Below, one piece after another: positions 48,675-60,900 of a stretch of DNA of 64,000 nt. The number at the start of each line of letters is the position of its first letter. Position 1 is the stretch's first letter. This DNA is from Thelonectria olida. Taxonomy: Eukaryota; Ascomycota; Sordariomycetes; Hypocreales; Nectriaceae. The stretch covers positions 1 to 64,000 of the forward strand of contig JAGPYM010000036.1 of the NCBI GenBank assembly GCA_020736575.1, in the 5' to 3' direction. The notes below the pieces were generated by a model that searched no databases, was not told the DNA's origin, and saw nothing but the letters and a program-made list of their open reading frames with translations. The position numbers and the translations under genes are program-made.

Positions 48675-49860
48675 GATGTGTACAGACACGGTCGCCTCGT
48701 ATACGTCGAGCTATTGTGAAGTTGCTCAAAGGGATAGGCGTATAAGGTCAGCATGTGAACCCGGCCATGAGAACAGCTTCCACATCGCCTCGTCATAAGG
48801 GATTTCTTCCATATTATAATACATGCCAAGATAAATACCTTTGCGGTTCATTCTGTCGAATGTTGATGTGATTCTCGCATCTGATTCGTTCTCAAAGCAC
48901 TCCCACCTCGAATGCCCAAAACCGTCAAAAGGACGCATAACCTTTTAGCTCCGAGACGTCTGACATCCTTCTCCGCATAATTATCACCATTGCAAGGCTA
49001 ACAAGTCATACGATCAAGAAATATCTTCCACGTGCATTACTACATACACTCCATCAGAGGTACCCAATGGGAAGACTGAGCAGCACTCAGCCCGTCCGGT
49101 CGCAGCATTTCCTCGGTTCCGTTCTCATGACCATAACACCTTTCTCGTAGATATGAATACTTCCAGCCCGGAAAGAGGTGCGAGGTGCATCACTGTCCAA
49201 GACCTGAAACCCAGACACATCGACTAGGCTACCCACACCATCACCCAGAGTCAGCTTCAGCAGCGGCAAAGACAGGTTCCGGCGACGTTGGACATAAAAC
49301 ACAGGACTGCAACATCAGCGGCCACTCCATCAACAAGGAGAGGCTCTTGGTCATTCAGACCTGAGACTTGTTGGAACTGTGGTGTGACTGTGGTGTGATG
49401 TGGCAGAGCGTCAATTGAGTATTCTGGGTCAGTAAATAATTAAGTCATGCAAAGGTCATTCACTTGGCGAAGGAATAGGAAATGGAGCACGAGGTGGTAA
49501 TCGATTTAAGAAAAATGAAATAGTCAGTATTAATATTACACAAACCAGCCAGCGGGTATATATGCTTCTCTACACATTCGGCTCGGCCGGTACCTCCCTG
49601 CTCTTTTTTGGTTATGTGCGTCCTCCATCTTAATAAGAGATCTGACAAAAGTCTCTTCCACACCAATGCTTATGTTCGTAAGGATCGTAAGAATGATACG
49701 TATTTTGAGTAAGACCAGCTTGGCTTCGAGAAGCTTCTGCCAGCCCAAGACTCAGGAGTGTACAAGTTCCATACATGGACGTTCCTCCTCGGATACCAAG
49801 ACCCTCAAATCTATAGAAAAACTAGGAAACAAGAGTTATGCAATGTGCATGTCAAGCCAT
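48675..49860. other. Intergenic region with weak minus-strand coding scraps
   Basis: 48726-48938 (minus; IYLGMYYNMEEIPYDEAMWK) and 49087-49302 (minus; LKLTLGDGVGSLVDVSGFQV) read like protein fragments, but no start, splicing or family links them. They may be remains of one dead minus-strand gene. The 3' flank of the CFEM gene forms the right end. Confidence 0.35.
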
Positions 49861-52673
49861 TTACAGGGCAAGAGCGGCAGCCAGGATGGCAGCAGCGAAG
49901 CCCATGCCGGCTCGGGTAGCGCCACCAGTGACGGGGACCTCACCAGGAGCGGTCGTGGTGGGGACAGCGTAGCCGCCAGTGCCAGCAGGGGCAGTGGTGA
50001 CAAAGGTGGCAGTCTGGTAGGGAGCAGTGGCGGCGGCGGTGCCAGTGACGGGAGGAACAACACCAACGCTGCCGGAGGAGCCAGTGGTGAAGCCGACCTC
50101 AGGGACAGTGTACTCAGTGGAGATGGTAAGGACGGTGCTGCTGCCCTCGATGGTGGAGCCACCAGTGGTGGTGCAGGGCTGAGTGATGGTGGTGTCGACA
50201 GTCACGGTGGTGTAGTGAGCAGAGGCAATCACAGTGGTACCAGTAACGGTGATGATGCTGGTGATGCTCTCAGCGCCGGTGCCGACAGCAGGGTTCTCAG
50301 TGACGTAGCCAGCGCAGATACCCTGGAAGAAGGAGACAGCCTTGGCGACATCATCGTCAGACTGGCCGTGGGCGTACAGGCACTGGAAGACCTTGTTGAC
50401 GAAGTCCTGCTTGGGGCAGTAGCAAGCAGAGTCGGTGTTGTCCTGGCAGTCCTCGACGTAGTCAAGGAAGGTGTTGAGGCAGCTGGGAACAACATCGGGA
50501 ACATCGTAGCCGGAGGTGGGGGTAGATCCGGAGCTCTCGCCAGTGGTCTCAGAGGCAGGCTGGGACTTGGTGCCGGAGGCCTGGCCAGTCTTGGTGGGCT
50601 TGATAACGCTGGTCTCGGTCACAGGGCAGACAGTGGTGGAGATAGCGATGGTCTCAGTGACAACAACAGCAGTGCCAGAGTTAGCGGGGCAGTTGGTGAC
50701 CTCAGCACCGCAGCTGGTAACAGTCTTGACGCTGGTGGTGTAGATGGTGGAAGTGCTGTCATAAGAAGTGACGATGGTGGTCTCCTCACCGGACTCGGGA
50801 ACAGAGGTGGTCTCACCAGAGCTGGGGGCGGTGGTGGTCTTACCAGAGTTGGGAACAGTGTACACAGTGGTGGTCTCGCCGCCAGGGAGAGTGTAGACAG
50901 TGGACTCAACGGGAGCAGTGGTCTCAGAGTTGGGAACAGTGTACACAGTAGTGGTCTCGCCGCCAGGGAGAGTGTAGACAGTGGACTCAACAGGAGCAGT
51001 GGTGGTCTCACCAGAGTTGGGGACAGTGTAGACAGTGGTGGTCTCGCCGCCGGGAAGAGTGTAGACGCTAGACTCGACGGGAGCGGTGGTGGTCTCACCA
51101 GAGTTGGGAACAGTGTAGACAGTGGTGGTCTCGCCGCCGGGAAGAGTGTAGACGCTGGACTCGACGGGAGCAGTGGTGGTCTCACCAGAGTTGGGAGCGG
51201 TGGTGGTCTCCCCAGAGGGGACAGTGTAGACAGTGGAGGACTCCTCGCCTTCGGGAACGGACTGGGTCTCGCCAGAGCTGGGGGCAGTGGTGGTCTCCTC
51301 ACCAGGCTGGGTCTCGACGGGCTGGGTCTCAGCAGGGCCGGTCACAGTCTCGGTAACGGGGCAGACAGTGGTGGAAATAGCCACAGTCTCAGTGACGATG
51401 ACGACAGAGTGAGAGTTGGCAGGGCAGTTGGTGACCTCAGCACCACAGCTGGTGATAGTGTGGACAGTGGTGGTGTAGACGGTCGAGGTGCTGTCGTAGG
51501 TGGTGACGTAGGTAGCAGGAGAGGTGGTAGTCTCGCCAGAGTTGTCACCAGTGGTGGTCTCACCAGCAGGAACAGACTCAGTAGTCTCACCACCAGGGTA
51601 GGTGTGGTCACCGCTGCCAGGAGTAGTAGTGGGCTGCTCGCCGGAGGGAACAGTGGTGGTCTCATCACCGGGATAGGTGTGGTCGCCGCTGCCGGGAGTG
51701 GTAGTAGGCTGCTCGCCGGAGGGAACAGTGGTGGTCTCGCCCTCGCAGCCGGGGTAGGTGCACTCGCCGCTGGGAACAGTAGTGGTCTCATCGCCGGGGT
51801 AGGTGTGGTCGCCGCTGCCGGGAGTGGTAGTAGGCTGCTCGCCGGAGGGAACAGTGGTGGTCTCGCCCTCGCAGCCGGGGTAGGTGCACTCGCCGCTGGG
51901 AACAGTGGTGGTCTCGCCCTCGCAGCCGGGGTAGGTGCACTCGCCGCTGGGAACGGAGGTGGTCTGGCCCTCGCAGCCGGGGTAGGTGCACTCGTAGCCG
52001 GCGGAGGTGGTGACATCGGGATAAGAGCCAGTGGTGGTCACATCAGGAGTCTCGCAGTCGAAGTCAACAGTGGGGATCTCGATCTCACAGTTGCTCTTGA
52101 CCTTGTCCTGCTTGGGGTAGACGAAAGAAACCTTCTTGGCACCACCGCACTGGGTGTTGGTGATGGTGTTGTAGTTGCCGCTGTAGCACTCGTGGGACTG
52201 CTTGCAAGAAGAGCCATCCTCCATCTCGTAGTGGAACTCCATTCGGCAGTCGAACTCGACGCTGATCTGGAAGGTTGAGATGGAGAACTTGTCGACATCC
52301 TTGCTGGAGCCGCAGCCGAAAGAGGGAGCAGTGGCGACATCAGAGCCACAGCTGCCGGAGATGGCCTTGCCAAAGGTGCGACCGTCAAGGCTACGCTTGG
52401 AGGAGGACTTGCAGGACCAGCCGCCGGAGAAGTCCCAGCCGTTGTAGCTATCAAAGCTGCCAGTGCTGAGGCCATCCCAAGTCCATCCCTTCTTCTGGTA
52501 GCTGTCGCAGTAGTTGTTGGAGTTACCGGGGGTGGTGTACTTCTTGGCGTTCTTGCCCCACTGGAGAAGAGTCAGTAAGATGTCGAGAGTTGGATATAGG
52601 ATGGAGCACGTACGTGAGCGTTGACCTCACCGAGGCTGGCGGCAAGCGCCAGCATGGCAAAGGAAGCCTTCAT
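49861..52673 (-). CDS. Repeat-rich CFEM-domain GPI-anchored cell-wall protein
   Basis: Two exons (52614-52673 and 49861-52560, 53-nt intron) give 919 aa. A signal peptide (MKASFAMLALAASLGEVNA) leads to a Cys-containing N-terminal domain (about 21-190) of unknown type. Thr/Ser/Pro-rich tandem repeats follow: ECTYPGCEGETTTVPSG and EQPTTTPGSGDHTYPG units (about 205-345), and SSVYTLPGGETTTVYTVPN units (about 460-600). A module with TSCGAEVTNCPANS occurs twice, near 365-420 and 620-670. A CFEM-like domain lies at about 711-772 with six cysteines (the family usually has eight) and keeps Asp in NTDSACYC. The end is a GPI signal (MGFAAAILAAALAL). CFEM proteins act in haem uptake, adhesion or host interaction; the role here is unknown. 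The long antisense frame is a shadow. Confidence 0.93.
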
Positions 52674-55600
52674 GGTGAACGAATGTTGCTGAGAAAAGAT
52701 AAAAAACGGTTGTGATCGAAGCTGCTATAGCGAGTGTGCAGTGTTGTAGATGATGTTGTATACAAGTAGAAATGCAATTAAGTGAAAGATTGGTGTAAAG
52801 GAAGCGAATGACTTTAAACACCTAGAAGGAAAAGAGATAGAATGCTTGAGAGTAAGAGAAGAAGGAAAAGGAAAAGGTGGGTGATGAAGCAAGAGAGAAA
52901 GACAAAGATGGGAGGGTATGTGAAGCAACTATATACTCAGACGAGCCATCTCGACAATGGGAGACAAAGAGTCAAAGGCCGGCCAACCCGGCATCTGGTC
53001 TGGGGCCAAAGAGCAAAGGCGAACAAGGGTGGAGATGGCACTGCAACATGGCATCAGAGGGCTCCTGAGCCATGCATCCTCCTCATTGTCGTCCAAGCTC
53101 TCCGGTGGTGGTGTTGGTCAAGTGGGTGGTTCCTCGCAGCCACCGGGCGGCTCCAGCAACGTCAAAACCAGGGGAGTCAGGGTCTCCACGAGCCAGGATG
53201 AAGAGTCCTGGCAGGGACCAGGGCAATTTAGCACCGAGGCCCACCCGACGACCAGGGTGTCCGACAGCGGTTGCGGCGAGGGCCAGACGATTTGGTGAGC
53301 TTTGGCGATGGGGTTACCCAGGGGCGCGTCTAGTTGCCGAGCGTCATTGAGGAGGGAGAGTCTGTCTTCTCATGGACTGATTGACTGGACGGGCTGGCAC
53401 CACAGCCAACGGAAGAATTTGTGGACGGCCAATACCATGCTCGGCTCGCCTCTGCACGTTGGGCACAGGCATCCAAAGTAGGATTCTCGTCCCTGACTTG
53501 TCCTCCTTTCCTGGCCGGCTCCCACATTCGGCTGCCTCGGCCGTTTGTTTATGCTTGTTCATGCTTGACGAACAGCCTCTCCAGTGGTGCCCTGCCGCGT
53601 TGTACGCCGCTGTCGTGGCTTGTCCGCTGGCTTGTGTATGTGTGTGTGTGTGTGTGTGTGTGAAGCATGAATAACTATGCGGGGATGTCCCTTTCTTGCG
53701 CCGGCTTGCATCGACTAACAGTAGTTTGGTTGCCATGTCTAACTTTGGAAACCTGCCGGCCCCCATGATGCGCAGATGATGGTACGGCTATCTCTTCTTT
53801 GATCGACGCGCCGGTCAGCAAAGCCGCTGCAAAGGAGCGCAGAGCCGCTGTGGATGCCGTGCGTTTAGCGGCACCGTCTTTGCTAGCTTACCGTAGACGC
53901 CACCTGACATTTGAAGCGACGGCGCTCGACTGAGACAGGTGAGCACAGGCACCAAGGAGAAGATTGAGGAAACGGATGCCAAAGTGGACAAAGACTGCCC
54001 GAGCAGATTGATTGTGGCGGACGAGGTTGCTGGCGAAGATCGGTGATAGGGGAATCCATGGGCGAGGCGAGGAACGCATGGGCGCACGAGAATCTAATCA
54101 ACGAGGTCCCGTGCGAGTACAACGTTGTGTTAGTATATTGCTGTAAATAATTATTATTGGAATGGAAGGCAGGGGCATAAGGTATCGAGTCATCCCTTCC
54201 GTAGGTAATCTGGAAAACTGACCCAGCACCTGTCGCCTCGTGCCTTCCCCCAGTTGAGCCTTATTCTCTCCCTGAATCGGGTTTTCCTTACTGGGCTGCA
54301 ACCTTTGATTAGGCCTGTGCTCTTCTTCCCTGCCGCACCTGGATGTCCGTCCATGCTTGCAGGTGCCCTGCAGAAGCTATCACAGAGGTCCGGCCGGTCT
54401 GCTGCAAGGTACAGACGTCGGATTGGATGCCACGATACAGCTTTTAGGGGACTCCCCACTGCGAGATAGGAAGGTCTTGGGCTCTTCCGGTACCTGAGCG
54501 ATGTGACGGGCCAGCACAACCCTCGAGGTTTGAAACGCTCAGCCACCTTAACAGAAGCTTTAAGACTTCTTTCGGGGATTCTTCTCCTCCGTCCTGTCAT
54601 TTGGTGGGGTCGGGCCATTGGGGTCCTGCAGGTACAGGTCCGGTTGCTCCTTCCCGCCAACCGATTTGCCAGCGCGTGCAGGGACACCCCCGGCGGCTAA
54701 GAAGGAGTCTGTTTGGGGCGCTCCCGCTAGGAGCCCGCTTCCCAATCGTTCCTGCCAAACTGCCCCTCCGTCCCTCCAACCCTTCTCTCCTTCAGGCATC
54801 GGCGCCCGGAATCCATTCTCGTGGCGACGCCATGATCGGTGGCGGTCTCCTTTTTCCCTCCATCCCCAGACTCCAGCAAGCCACCGACTGGAGGGATCAA
54901 CCACCATTTCCACCCTAAATCCTGCCACTGCTCAAGTCGGTCCAAGGATCATGGCCTATTGCGCCTGCGAATCACACGGGCCATGGGGCCATCTCTCTCT
55001 GTGTGTCTCCTGTCTGAGCACTTCAAACGTCGATCTACGGCCAGCGTTCCAGAGGCCTGATCGAAGCCCCCTTCTAGCCATGGTCTGCATTTCCTCCGGC
55101 TGGTGAAGACTTCACGCTCCGTTCCGTTTGGGTCCACAAACGTACAGAAGGTTTCCTGTGGGCTCGGGAAATTTCATCATTTGTCCCAATGGGCGACCAG
55201 CTATACCGAGCTCTGATATTCCCCTCGATGGGGGCAATCTTGTATACACGCGGTCGCCCGCAAAGAGGCCTCTCTCAGTACAACCATGACATCCAAAAAG
55301 GATCCTCTCAGGGATGGCAAACATGGGCCTTTCCTCTCTCGTCGTGCCACCGTCTCGCTCCTCTCAATCCAGAGGTTTCGCCGTTGCATTCCGCCACCGT
55401 CACCACCGCCTCCCCACCATGAGTGGTTGATGGGTAGATAGGGGATCTGGCCGTACCAGCCACACAGACGAGCACACAACAAGCATGGTCGGAACTCGGC
55501 CTTAGAGCCATCAAACAAACTACTAGGCATCTGGGATGGCCCTGGGCCGACATGTCTTCCTGGAGGAAGAATAAACCGTTCACGGCCATGTTTTTCCCGG

Positions 55601-57969
55601 TCGTGGCCCCACGATATTGGACCAGCATCCGGCATGACCTGACCGACTGGGTTCCATGACATGGTCTTCGCGCCCACCGTCGATAGCTGCGCTTGGAGGG
55701 GAACAAGATGCAAATCTCGCCTCGAGCAGTCAACTGTTGATCAATTTCCGACATCGTCATTGTGTTCAGCCTCGTGGTCCAAGAGCTCATAGAGATCTAA
55801 CAAGCAGAGGCTTCATCAGGCGGCTATTCTTCAGCTTCTCGGGAGTGGCGGAAGAGTTACTCGACGCAGCTTGTAGCAAGGAAGAAGTCAAAGGTCCCCC
55901 GGCTCTAGCTCTCGGCCGTGCCCACATGGACATTGTTCAGTCTCAGGGCATGAAGCATAAAGAAAGAGTCAAAGAGTCAACACGAGCAGAGATCCCCATA
56001 TTTCCCTCCCGCTTTGTTTGCTTTCCATGGCGTGTTCATTTTTAGAAGTCCCAGCGGCACAGGCCAACACCTGAGTCGCTGCTAAATGCGGGTACCTAGG
56101 GGAGTGGGCTTGTTTCAACATCAGGGCAGCCAGTCGGAGCTTGAGGACGCCTGGCAGCTCTGAGACTGAAACGCGAGGTCCGCCACGGCTGGGCCAATCG
56201 ATCACCATCTGACGCTTCACAGCCCAAAGAGGCGTTGATGTCTCACTTGGAAATGCACGGCACTTGCGTGGGCGATTCGCTCTAAGTGACAGGACGCCCA
56301 TTGTGCAGTGGCCGCCACGATGGGCCTTGATGTCAGTCGCCACAGACAAGGCGCTCCAAACCACCAACCAGATGCAAATCTGGCAGCCATGCAGAAGCAA
56401 GAAATGGGATGGTATGGGATGAACGAATAAGAAGAGATGACTTGCATTTCTTCTTCAGCTGATGTCGTAGAATATTATCATGACTCTACTCCAACTCGAC
56501 GAGCTCAACACCCATCTTCTCTCATCCGACTCGTTCATCACATTGGATTAGCCTACCAATACCATCCATGACATGGTACAATGATCGCAACAGCTACCCT
56601 AGGGCATCGCTCTTTGGGTAGCCTGGTCAGTTATTCGCCTCCATCCATGATCCATGATCCATCTAGCCTTGCTAACCTGGACGTTTCGAAGAAATCTATG
56701 GAGTACGAGCCGTTGAAACAAAAGACGGAGCTGAATCTAGCTACGCCATTCATCACTTTACTCACTACTTTACTTTTTTTTCCGATGCACAGAGGCACGC
56801 CGCACGCTTCTCTGCTCTGGCCTTGCCCACCTGAATCTGGTGATACCATATCACCGTCCCCGCGGCCACTCTGGCCCCCCTGTCTAATTTCCCGCCTCCC
56901 ACCGCCCGGTCCGCCCAGTGACCATGACGGTCGATGCGGTCTTCTTGTTGTTGCCGTTGGTTTAACCAAGACAGGCAATTGCTACGAATTTGGTGGCTCA
57001 ATTCAGATCCGCTTTGTTGCTCTTCCCTATAACAGCTCTAACAGACGGACATAGCAAATCATGTGTCACCATGATAGCGCACACATCGCAACTGATAATC
57101 ACCTGTCGTTCATATCCGTTGACGGTGACTAACACCAGGGCAAGACATCACGGCATCACTTTGCCCAGTCCCGCGGTCGTTCCGTCTTGGCTATGGGCTT
57201 TCCGGAAGATCGTTACGTCAATTGGCAGTTTCAGCAAACATTTTTCGTTCCACTTGGTCTGCTTCCAGAAGCCCGTCCAGAGTGCACAACCCGATATGGG
57301 ATACCGTCAAACCCGGCCGAGATCCATCAAGCTGCATTCGTTCGCATGTCAGTGGTCTGCTCGTCATCAAAAGATCATTGAACGAAGTCCCGGCTTTGGG
57401 CACAGACAACTCTTCGATTGCAAACCCTGTCGAAGATGGCGCGTTGACTGGGAAATCCTTCTCGGGATTTCTGCTCGGGCCTAGGATTCCCAAAGGGGTT
57501 GTCAGGGGCCTCAACGCTGCTTTTTTCGGCTCTCTCGCGTTTCGAGTTGCGGTGACAACTCAACTTCGACTCAAGGCCCGCCATTGCCGGAGAGGTTGAC
57601 AGCCCCCTCCGAGTAAAGTGCTTTTTCCAACGGTGGGTGTGACGGGAACCTTTGCGTCGTGGAAAAAGCATACAGTTTGAAGGGTTTTGGTGGCAACGAA
57701 ACTCTATTACCACGCAGATGCAACGCTTGACACTCCTCATTTCCCGTCGTATGTTTCCTCGACACCCTGCATGTTTCCCTCGCCTACTCTGTGCAGTTAA
57801 TCTTGTTCAAATGCATGCTCTATTTACGGCCTCCTCAACTCCGAGAACGTGGTCTGTTCCGCACGCTTTGACTGTTGCCCGGCTCATCGCATTCCGAGCT
57901 GGGCCGCCTGTTGACTTCACAACTCATCCTTGAGATTTCTCCACTGATCTTCGGTACGAAGTGCAAGTT
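52674..57969. other. Gene-free region of about 5.3 kb upstream of the CFEM gene
   Basis: No convincing gene on either strand. Many frames of 60-170 codons (for example 54190-54687, 54618-55106, 55201-55790 and 56581-57054) overlap each other and lack conserved motifs, signal peptides or sensible splice joins. It may hold a long promoter or non-coding transcripts; neither can be shown from sequence alone. Confidence 0.45.
53633..53662. repeat. (TG)n microsatellite
   Basis: About 13-14 TG dinucleotides with one TATG interruption near the left end. Confidence 0.9.
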
Positions 57970-59848
57970 TCAAGTTTCATGCACAAAATAGATTGACAGA
58001 CGTGTCTGCCAAATTAAGATCACGTTATGAAAGACGATGTCTTGGCTGACGATGCTGATATGCTCGTTCTGAGCCATGGGTTCTTCAATACACTCGAACA
58101 TGTCACATTGCCGAAGTTCGCGTAGCCGAACCCCTGAGTCAGGAACTGATAGATTCTTTGATGGAGCTGCATCTTTATATTAGCGATGGACGCGTGTCGG
58201 CCTGTTAAGTAAACCTCTTTCCAGGCCTCGACCCTGGTGTTGGCCATGCCCGGGACCGGGTTCCTGCAGGTGGACTATGGGGATCTTGTTGGTTATGCTC
58301 CTATTTCGGGTTACGAGGAGCGGAAACACCCCGTCACTATTTCCTCTTTTGATGCCCGAGGTGTCATTGAGGTGGTGTTGTCCATGTTGGGTGGGCTCGA
58401 TCTGTGGTTGGCTCCGGACATCCGTACGACGCACACAACCCATCAACTACAGCTGCATAACTTCATGCTGCGAGTAAGTGAGTGCGCATAAACATCTCAC
58501 GGGACACCGGTATAGGCTCAGGATGTCGAGAGCAATCGAGATCTCAGCCCAACGTCCGTCCATCTCGACTAGAGCTCAGATGACAGCTTCTCCTATCTTG
58601 AATGGCAAGTCGCCTCCTCGTTTAGGCCGGATGACACTTGAGGCGTTTCACCAGTCTGTAGTTCCGGTGCGGCGTTCTCCAACTTCTCCAACTGCACAGG
58701 CACACCAGGAGAAGGAAAAAAAGATGGCGAAACGTTAGGGCCAACGAGGGGCAAGACGGCTCAAACAGTGGCTGTTAGTTCGCCATCTTCTGAGCTGTCT
58801 TGAGAAAATTTTCATTGGCCTCGTTGTTGGTGGTGCTTTCTCGGGTTGGCAAGTTGGAGTAAGCCGTCGAGTTGCAGTGTCGACGGCGCAGTGTAATGGT
58901 TGCATACTATTCCACTCCGCCTACACAACTGGAGACTCTAAGAGCAGCTCAATTGTCAACGCAATTTCCAACTCAGTTGTCAACTCCTAAGTGCTGTCGT
59001 GTGAGGCCTTCATTAATCTTGCTAACAATTTGCTGCGTATAGTCTTTTCTGTCTCCTCAACTGCCCAACAATGCTGCGCTTCCTGCCCCCAAGTGCTATC
59101 GAATAGCCTCGCGATCGAAACTCGACTCCAATCACAAGAGTCCCCGCCGAACACGATGTCGATATCGATCTGATAACCATTTGTTGTCTCCGTACCGTTC
59201 TTTATGGCAATATCTAGCAGAGAGCTTGCTCGTCTGGACGGCGGTTGTAACGACATTTAGACGCCCGGCTCGACCCAACCTCAATCCCCGGTGCCACAAC
59301 ATTGTCCTCGATGCTCTCTCTACACCTGAACGAAGCCCGTTGTCTAGCATGTTGCCTTGCGAATTGCTCCAGTTTCGTAAATACTGTACTCCATGACCCC
59401 TCATCCATTACCTTCCACGATTGTGGCCGGATGGCTTCATTAATGGACGCCCTAGCCTCGCATTGCGCACAACAGCGTGAATCCATGCTTAGCGGGGCTT
59501 GGTCATTGATTTGATCATGGCTGAAGGCATCCCAGCCCACGAAGCCTGGTCAGCTGATGCTTTTCGTGATGATTCACACGATGCACGCCTCGCTGGTCAA
59601 GCGTTGACGGAAATTCTAGGCAACCGCCAGAAAGCCTAACCGCCGTCTTATTCAATGCAGCTTAGTGCGCGCATCGTGTCGACAGCTTCAAGATGCAGAC
59701 AATTGCGTTTAAATATACGTTGCCTCCACATCGCGATGGATCTTTATTTTCCCTTTTCTCTATATTGAATCAATAATTCTAAAAAACATTCGTTACTTCA
59801 CTCTGCACCAATTGATGTCTTACACTGCATCTGGGTTCCAACTAGATA
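57970..59848. other. Region with several coding-like scraps on both strands
   Basis: Fragments that read like protein but do not join into a gene: minus 58020-58247 (EAWKEVYLTGRHASIANIKM) and an overlapping frame ending near 57970 (EHISIVSQDIVFHNVILIW); plus 58237-58470 (GFLQVDYGDLVGYAPISGYE) followed by a good donor GTAAGT; plus 58561-58990, open except for a TAG at 58736-58738; and minus 58987-59540 (YQIDIDIVFGGDSCDWSRVS). No family is recognised. This could be an eroded gene or gene pair, or partly chance. Confidence 0.3.
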
Positions 59849-60208
59849 ATGAACCTTCCGCAAAACCAATTCGCAATCCACGCTCTCTCTGATATATTCT
59901 CGTCAAAACTCAACCTCAAACCGCGCGCTCAATCGTCTCGGCGTTCCTTCACAAGCTTTCCCGAGCATCTCTCGCTACGAGTCGGCATTGCACCAGACTG
60001 CTTCGTGAATGTGCGTGTCGCCGTTGCAGGCGATGCACACGCCTTTCACCTCGACAATGCACCGCTGATAGTCGCTGAAGGTTTGTTCGGGAGAGTATAC
60101 ATGAGGATCGACGAGATTGCTATTGGATGTTGCGCCGGAGTGTTTGGAGATGTGATGGACGTGAGCGAAGACGAGATGCATTGGTCTGATACCATGGATA
60201 TTGACTGA
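59849..60208 (+). CDS. Hypothetical small protein, doubtful
   Basis: Open frame of 119 codons with an ATG. The second half looks protein-like (FVNVRVAVAGDAHAFHLDNA, IDEIAIGCCAGVFGDVMDVS). No family, signal peptide or membrane helix is recognised. It could be a real short gene, an exon, or chance. Confidence 0.3.
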   Translation: MNLPQNQFAIHALSDIFSSKLNLKPRAQSSRRSFTSFPEHLSLRVGIAPDCFVNVRVAVAGDAHAFHLDNAPLIVAEGLFGRVYMRIDEIAIGCCAGVFGDVMDVSEDEMHWSDTMDID

Positions 60209-60900
60209 AACCATTTTTTTCTTTGGAATTGTATCATAAGAATGCTTTAGAGATCGTTGTCTGTATTTATTTGTCGGCGCTGGTGATGACGCTTATCACG
60301 ATGGAATGTTGGCTGAGTCTAGGGTAGGAGCGTGGCGTTTTTGCTTTGGCGTAAGATATTCGTATGCTCGTCAGATCTCTGGGAGAAATTATGATTTGGT
60401 CTTTTTTAACTGTTTTATACTGTTAGAATTGAGCTCCTTGGAAACCTTTGAGTTCTTGTTTTGGTGGTGGTATTATATCCCTCTCAAATGCGACGGGAAC
60501 CTCAACATCATACTACTCAATTATGTGTGTAAGTGGTTTTAGGCAAGGCGCACAGCACATCGGCGTTGAATCAAAAGACTTGAGCCGAAGAGTGCAAGGA
60601 CTCAGAAACGCCCAGTGTCTTAGTTTATTTCATTATCGCATTCAAGCTCTTCAAGAAATGCGAATCGCCTTGCTACTAGCCCGTTACTCGTTTGCAGACC
60701 GATCGCGTACTTGAGTGCGATGCGATGGTCTAAGCTCATGCGTCAACCGCGATCTCATTTTAGGACTCACTCCTCTCGCAAATACCTCTCTACAAATACA
60801 CAGTGGCTTATTGGTTGGTACAATGGAAATATTTCCTGAGCTTTCCAACTCTCTTGTATTTTGAGTCTGAGGGCATCCAGTAACGACAAGCTGCGGGCGC
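60209..60900. other. Intergenic region, 3' of VMS1
   Basis: AT-leaning and without a gene-like frame. It should contain the VMS1 terminator region. Confidence 0.5.

Noticed and set aside
49666..52278. 870-codon plus-strand open frame rich in Gly, Ser, Val and Ala
   Set aside because: It lies antisense to the CFEM wall-protein gene. Its composition follows from the reverse complement of Thr/Pro/Glu repeats, and it lacks a domain or signal peptide. The minus-strand protein has a signal peptide, CFEM domain and GPI end.
54190..55790. Several overlapping frames of 100-170 codons
   Set aside because: They occur on both strands in multiple frames with low-complexity composition and no motif, signal peptide or splice support.
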